From a virus, in IMG/VR virus record IMGVR_UViG_3300017752_000242, positions 1 through 20,012 of that record: 20,012 nt of DNA; one strand, written 5' to 3'. The position numbers were made by a program, and so were the translations under genes. Below the pieces are notes generated by a model. It searched no databases, was not told where the DNA came from, and saw nothing but the letters and a program-made list of their open reading frames with translations. This document shows positions 16,241 to 20,012 of the stretch, piece by piece (the stretch's first letter is position 1; every line of letters begins with the position of its first letter).

Positions 16241-17242
16241 ATGGGATTTAAAAGATTAGACGCTCAAGATTTTGTAGTTAGTGCTGATGCAGTACAATCT
16301 ACAGCATGGTCAACAGATACACCTACACTAACAAGTTTTTTTACATCATCTGTACAAAAATCAGGAACATCTGGGAATTATTATTTAAGTGCATTTCAAG
16401 TAACACCAACAGATGATGCAGCCGCTGTACAATTTGATATAGCATATGGAAATATGTTAGGTAGTGGTAGTAGCTATTTTAACTCTGCATACCCAGACCG
16501 AACACCTTCATCTACAATATATGGACAATATAGATCAATGATATTAGAAGATGAAAATTCTAGCTTTCAGTATGGTGATGGTACTAATATTTACACTCCT
16601 AATGATTTTTGGGCTTTATCAATAGATAGAGCTAGATACAAACAAGAAATTTTTTCTTCAACATTTAATCTTACTCTTACAGGTGCAGGAGGAACATTAA
16701 ATCTAACCAGCAATATCTTAGATACATCAATAAATACTTTTTTAGGTTCATCCCAGGTTTATCAAATAGTATCAGGATCAAATGGTAGTGCAATAGCAGG
16801 AGGAGGATTTGTAACCAATTCAGGTTCTTATGGTTTATTATTTCCCCAATTAGGAACTATTTTATTAAACCCCGCAGCAATTAATCAAAGTATAGGAGTT
16901 AATTCTGATCAAAGTTCTAATTTAACTAACGGTGAAAATAATATAACTTTATTTGAATCTTTAAGTTCATTTACTTTAAATGCCCAAGAAACTATCACTT
17001 CAGATTATGTTTTTATAAGATCTAGAAATTCAGAATTTAATTACTCTACTAATCCTTCATTTATATCAGGTTCCACTGGTGAAGTAGTATTTGAAAGTTT
17101 TATTAATAACCCTCAAACATATATTACTACAGTAGGAATGTATAATGACAAAAATGATTTGATAGCAGTAGCAAAACTTTCAAGACCTTTACAAAAAGAT
17201 TTTACAAAAGAAAGTTTAATAAGAGTCAAATTAGATTTTTAG
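16241..17242 (+). CDS. Structural protein, first of two tandem paralogues
   Basis: This 333-residue beta-rich protein has no signal peptide or catalytic motif. Its last 38 residues (from TTVGMYN, through LIAVAKLSRPLQ, to IRVKLDF) align without gaps to the end of the next gene product, with 20 identities by my count. Upstream, SEFNYSTNPSFISGS matches NEFTYTQNPSAISGS of the neighbour. Other blocks also line up in order: FKRLDAQDFVVSADAV with FKSLTTSDVIVTPFKV near the N-termini, and STIYGQYRSMIL with ALIYNSIKQLYY. The two are therefore collinear paralogues. The gene starts 3 nt after the previous stop and ends in TAG, unlike its TAA-ending neighbours. A virion role, probably at the baseplate periphery or fibre network, is inferred from context. 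Confidence 0.66.
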   Translation: MGFKRLDAQDFVVSADAVQSTAWSTDTPTLTSFFTSSVQKSGTSGNYYLSAFQVTPTDDAAAVQFDIAYGNMLGSGSSYFNSAYPDRTPSSTIYGQYRSMILEDENSSFQYGDGTNIYTPNDFWALSIDRARYKQEIFSSTFNLTLTGAGGTLNLTSNILDTSINTFLGSSQVYQIVSGSNGSAIAGGGFVTNSGSYGLLFPQLGTILLNPAAINQSIGVNSDQSSNLTNGENNITLFESLSSFTLNAQETITSDYVFIRSRNSEFNYSTNPSFISGSTGEVVFESFINNPQTYITTVGMYNDKNDLIAVAKLSRPLQKDFTKESLIRVKLDF

Positions 17243-17247
17243 GATGA

Positions 17248-18156
17248 ATGAGTGTTTTCAAGTCATTAACTACGTCGGATGTTATAGTAACTCCATTTAA
17301 AGTAAATAAAAGTTTTTCTTTTCAAGGAGCAAACACTTATGAAGAACTTAATGTAGGTATAGATAGGTTTATGGGAAGGAATATTCCATATATTTCTGGA
17401 TCAAATACAACAGGAAATATAAAAACCCAATCCCAAGCTTTAATATATAATTCAATTAAACAATTATATTACACTAATTTCTTATCAGGTAGTAATGGTT
17501 CTCCTGCTAATTTACCTTTTACTAATACTGATGGTACTATTACAATTCAAGGTGGAAGCGGATCTTATCAACCTATGTATGAAAATTATCTACCTAACAC
17601 ATTATTAGCAAATAGATTTTTCCCAACAGGTTCTAGTGAAGAAATAGGAGTAATATCAATACCTTCAAATTTATTTGGGGAATATATTAAACCTGGAAGC
17701 TTTGAATTTAAATTTTTTCAAGATACAGAGGTTCTTACTTTAACTGATAATAGTGAAGGTAAAATATTTTTAAATACTCAAGAAGTTGGAGACATAATTT
17801 ATCAACATGGTAATATTATAATTACAGACTTTCAAAATATAAGTATCCCTTCCTTAACCCAGTCTGGAAATACTACTTGTTCTTTTCAAAGCACAATGAC
17901 AATATATGAATCTCAGTATAAATGTACTTTAAATCCAAATGAATTTACATATACCCAAAACCCATCTGCTATTTCAGGTAGTGCAAATAGTGGGGTAGTT
18001 TATGATTTTTTAACGGGTTCATATTTTCAACCTTATGTAACAACAGTAGGATTATACAATGGAGCAAATCAATTAGTAGCCGTGGGAAAATTATCACAAC
18101 CTTTACAAAGTTCTAATGTTACTGATACTACTATATTAGTTAACTTAGATTTATAA
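17248..18156 (+). CDS. Structural protein, second of two tandem paralogues
   Basis: This 302-residue protein is the diverged partner of the gene before it, sharing the C-terminal TTVGLYN, LVAVGKLSQPLQ and LVNLDL segments. It contains a middle SIPSNLFGEYIKPGSFEFKF block that matches a weaker equivalent in the partner, and two cysteines (in TTCSFQS and QYKCTLN) absent from it. I chose ATG 17248, which keeps the N-terminal similarity; an ATG at 17244 is in another frame and closes quickly. AGGA at 17241-17244 is the closest thing to a Shine-Dalgarno sequence but is only 3 nt from the ATG. The last base of the stop is the first base of the next ATATTTATA site. Both paralogues probably occupy similar positions in the virion, perhaps as a hetero-oligomer (inference). 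Confidence 0.66.
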   Translation: MSVFKSLTTSDVIVTPFKVNKSFSFQGANTYEELNVGIDRFMGRNIPYISGSNTTGNIKTQSQALIYNSIKQLYYTNFLSGSNGSPANLPFTNTDGTITIQGGSGSYQPMYENYLPNTLLANRFFPTGSSEEIGVISIPSNLFGEYIKPGSFEFKFFQDTEVLTLTDNSEGKIFLNTQEVGDIIYQHGNIIITDFQNISIPSLTQSGNTTCSFQSTMTIYESQYKCTLNPNEFTYTQNPSAISGSANSGVVYDFLTGSYFQPYVTTVGLYNGANQLVAVGKLSQPLQSSNVTDTTILVNLDL

Positions 18157-18164
18157 TATTTATA
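18156..18164 (+). promoter_or_regulatory. ATATTTATA site immediately before the fibre-like gene
   Basis: The motif overlaps the stop codon of the second paralogue by one base and ends 3 nt before the ATG at 18168, the same spacing as the site at 13396. The fibre protein's N-terminus (MAKQLSKSGIATGQ) looks complete, so moving the start downstream is unattractive. With usual promoter geometry +1 would fall at or after the ATG. The site may therefore give a leaderless message or have a non-promoter role. Confidence 0.45.
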
Positions 18165-18167
18165 GAC

Positions 18168-19505
18168 ATGGCAAAACAATTATCAAAATCAGGAATAGCA
18201 ACAGGACAAACTATAAAAGCTTCAGAAGTTTCTCAATCTATAGACGCTCTTACAGGAGCAGATGACTACGACATTACAATATCTGGTTCATTAACTATAA
18301 CTGGATCTACAAGTATAGATGGAGATGTATTTATTAACCCAACATCTGCTACCACAGGAACTTCTGTACTAACTATTAATCCAACTACAGGCAAAATATT
18401 TAGAACAGGTTCATATTCTAGTGGAGGTAGTGGACCAACCCCAAGTTTAGAAGCAGTAACTACAGCAGGAAACACAACTTCCAATAGTATTACAACAGGT
18501 CGTATAACTTCAACAGGACAAATTAGTGCAAGTGGAAATTTATTTGCTAATGTAGATGACAGTTCCTTAGTATTTGGAGCCCCATTATTTAAATTAGTAA
18601 CATATGATACAGCTACAGGACGATTTTATAGAACAGGTTCATTTTCTTCCGTATTAGTTTCTAGTGGTAGTAAATTTAATGTTGGTGAGGATGAAATTGT
18701 TTATGATGATGGTAATGGTGGTGAAGGTGTTGGAATAAAAGGAACAGGTTCTAAAACTGTTGAAATCACCGATAAAGATGGAAATGGTGGAAAATTAGAT
18801 CTTAGTGGGGGTGATGGTAATGGAGAAGTAGTGATAGGTAAAGGGGGTGCGATTCAAGGTGATACTGGTAAAGGTAAAATTTCACCTGTAATGGATAATA
18901 ATATTCAAGAAGATGGACATTTTCAAGTACTTAAAAATAATGGAACTAAAGGACAAATTAGTGCCAATGTAAGAGCAGGAACTAATACTACAATAATAGA
19001 TGATAGCATTGTTTTATCAGAACCAACTGGACAGATTATTACAACAGGTAGTGTAACAACCTTATCTAACTTTGTAGGTGGTGGATTAGAATTAATCCCA
19101 ACAGCAGGAGGGAATGGTGGAAATATAACTGTAACTAATGTAGGTGGAGGTAATACTGGTCTTGTTCATATAAATGCATCAGGTAGTATAACAGCCTCAG
19201 GTGCTATTAGTGCAAGTGGTGATATATATGCTACTACAGGTTCATTTGGATCTCTATTTAATCATTCTGGACAAAATTTAACATTTAATGGAAATGGTGA
19301 TGATGCCTCATTTAAGTCATTTGGTGTTGTTACATTTGAAAGCTCAAGCGTAGATATTAGAGGAGGAAATCTAAATGTTGGAGCTGGTGGTAATGTTGAA
19401 ATTGATAGTATTGTAGTATCACTTCCAAATCTCCCTACTATTGACCCAGGAGTAGCTGGTAGGGTATGGCGTGATGGAACTGATTTAAAAATATCTGTGG
19501 GATAA
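18168..19505 (+). CDS. Tail fibre-like structural protein
   Basis: This 445-residue Gly/Ser/Thr/Asn-rich protein has short repeated units: TGKIFRTGSYSS (74-85) and TGRFYRTGSFSS (150-161), ISASGN (119-124), and ITASGAISASGD (341-352). The N-terminus (MAKQLSKSGIATGQTIKASE, then VSQSIDALTG) is a recurrent fibre N-terminus in marine T4-like phages and likely attaches to the baseplate. Residues about 172-240 are Gly/Asp-rich (DGNGGEGVGIKGTG) with an extended repetitive pattern. The C-terminus (LPNLPTIDPGVAGRVWRDGT, then DLKIS) is a short conserved cap. No S74 peptidase-type intramolecular chaperone domain is present, so trimerisation must rely on the cap or on a separate chaperone. It begins 3 nt after an ATATTTATA site. 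Its role in host recognition is inferred from repeats and position after the wedge genes. Confidence 0.68.
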   Translation: MAKQLSKSGIATGQTIKASEVSQSIDALTGADDYDITISGSLTITGSTSIDGDVFINPTSATTGTSVLTINPTTGKIFRTGSYSSGGSGPTPSLEAVTTAGNTTSNSITTGRITSTGQISASGNLFANVDDSSLVFGAPLFKLVTYDTATGRFYRTGSFSSVLVSSGSKFNVGEDEIVYDDGNGGEGVGIKGTGSKTVEITDKDGNGGKLDLSGGDGNGEVVIGKGGAIQGDTGKGKISPVMDNNIQEDGHFQVLKNNGTKGQISANVRAGTNTTIIDDSIVLSEPTGQIITTGSVTTLSNFVGGGLELIPTAGGNGGNITVTNVGGGNTGLVHINASGSITASGAISASGDIYATTGSFGSLFNHSGQNLTFNGNGDDASFKSFGVVTFESSSVDIRGGNLNVGAGGNVEIDSIVVSLPNLPTIDPGVAGRVWRDGTDLKISVG

Positions 19506-19541
19506 TTACAGTAAAATCTTAGTATTAACTAAAACAAATAT

Positions 19542-19994
19542 ATGGAATGGATAGGACTCAAAGGAGAACCAATATCAACCATCACAGATTTCCCAGATAA
19601 CACATTCGGATTCGTTTATAGAATAGTACATAAACCTACGGGCAAAGCCTATATAGGTAAAAAAGTATTATACTTTAATCGAAAAGTTAAATTAACTAAA
19701 AAAGATTTAGCTTTATATGAAGGTGTAGTAGGCAGGAAACCATCTTATAAACTAGTAATAAAAGAATCAAACTGGTTAGATTATTGGGGTTCAAATAAAT
19801 TACTTAAAGAAGTAATGGACTTAGAGCCAATAGAAAATTTCGAACGTCATATTGTTAAAACGGCACCAAATAAAAAACTATTAACATACTACGAAACACA
19901 AATGCAATTCGTACATCAGGTATTAGAAAAACCCGATGAATATTTTAATGATAATGTATTAGGAAAGTTTTACACAAAGGACTTTGAATTATAA
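19542..19994 (+). CDS. GIY-YIG-type endonuclease, possible free-standing homing or repair nuclease
   Basis: This 150-residue protein has the GIY-YIG arrangement: FVY (24-26) followed 11 residues later by YIG (37-39, in GKAYIGKK). Then come DYWGSNK (80-86), an Arg in FERHIV (102) and a Glu in TYYETQ (118), which are candidates for the catalytic Arg/Glu. Seg-type enzymes of T4 carry the same core and nick or cleave DNA, often promoting their own spread. The C-terminal 30 residues (VHQVLEKPDEYFNDNVLG) do not show a recognisable DNA-binding repeat, so target specificity is unclear. The gene lies 36 nt after the fibre gene, and its gap is the only internal gap over 10 nt that lacks ATATTTATA. This suggests separate expression or later acquisition. 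The first Gly of the GIY motif is replaced by Phe. Confidence 0.7.
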   Translation: MEWIGLKGEPISTITDFPDNTFGFVYRIVHKPTGKAYIGKKVLYFNRKVKLTKKDLALYEGVVGRKPSYKLVIKESNWLDYWGSNKLLKEVMDLEPIENFERHIVKTAPNKKLLTYYETQMQFVHQVLEKPDEYFNDNVLGKFYTKDFEL

Positions 19995-20012
19995 AATATA
20001 GTTCGTATATTA

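Noticed and set aside
16241-18156. The two paralogues as one gene split by a frameshift
   Set aside because: Both have complete, corresponding N- and C-termini and separate starts and stops, so this is duplication and not a broken gene.
1-20012. A contractile injection system or tailocin of a bacterial genome instead of a phage
   Set aside because: The late-sigma-like protein, the GIY-YIG nuclease, the gp25-gp6-gp7-like T4-type wedge set and the motif-punctuated late operons fit a phage better. No effector or AAA+ ATPase gene typical of injection systems is present in the window, although genes outside it cannot be seen.

Overview
The window is a structural (tail and baseplate) segment of a strongly AT-rich contractile-tailed bacteriophage of broadly T4-like type. 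Every supported gene lies on the + strand and only about 1% of the sequence is non-coding. The phage assignment rests on a recognisable gp25/gpW-type wedge protein, a gp6/gpJ-type wedge protein, a large gp7/gpI-like wedge protein, a spike/hub-like protein and a late-sigma-like (gp55-like) protein. The order spike, (590-aa tail protein), gp25, gp6, gp7-like, fibre matches the usual spike-W-J-I-fibre order of contractile tails. Almost none of the starts has a Shine-Dalgarno sequence. Starts sit in A-rich contexts or in stop/start overlaps of the form TAATG, as is usual in Bacteroidota, and one tail protein carries a carboxypeptidase-regulatory-like beta domain common in that phylum. I therefore infer a Bacteroidota host, probably aquatic, with moderate confidence.

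Layout: 1-852 holds the end of an unidentified gene overlapping a sigma-like gene. 888-4291 holds a small unknown protein, the spike/hub-like protein and the 590-aa tail protein. 4317-13393 is one compact run: small helical protein, gp25, gp6, small unknown, beta-rich structural protein, coiled-coil/proline-rich protein, and a 1434-aa gp7-like protein with a LamG-like domain. 13408-15507 holds two structural proteins. 15566-18156 holds a conserved structural protein followed by two tandem, diverged paralogues. 18168-19505 is a fibre-like protein and 19542-19994 is a GIY-YIG-type nuclease.

The most striking non-coding signal is the 9-mer ATATTTATA. I found it exactly five times on the + strand (859, 4296, 13396, 15539, 18156). 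Each copy is in one of the short gaps between genes and just upstream of a start. Five of the six internal gaps longer than 10 nt carry it; the exception is the gap before the nuclease gene. Its core TATTTATA differs from the T4 late promoter core TATAAATA only at the two central positions, and a gp55-like sigma gene lies at the start of the window. I propose that these are variant late promoters dividing the module into five transcription units. Two copies lie so close to the ATG that normal promoter geometry would give almost leaderless or truncated messages.

No tRNA, CRISPR array, insertion sequence, integrase or convincing intrinsic terminator was seen. No stretch over 300 bases lacks a gene.
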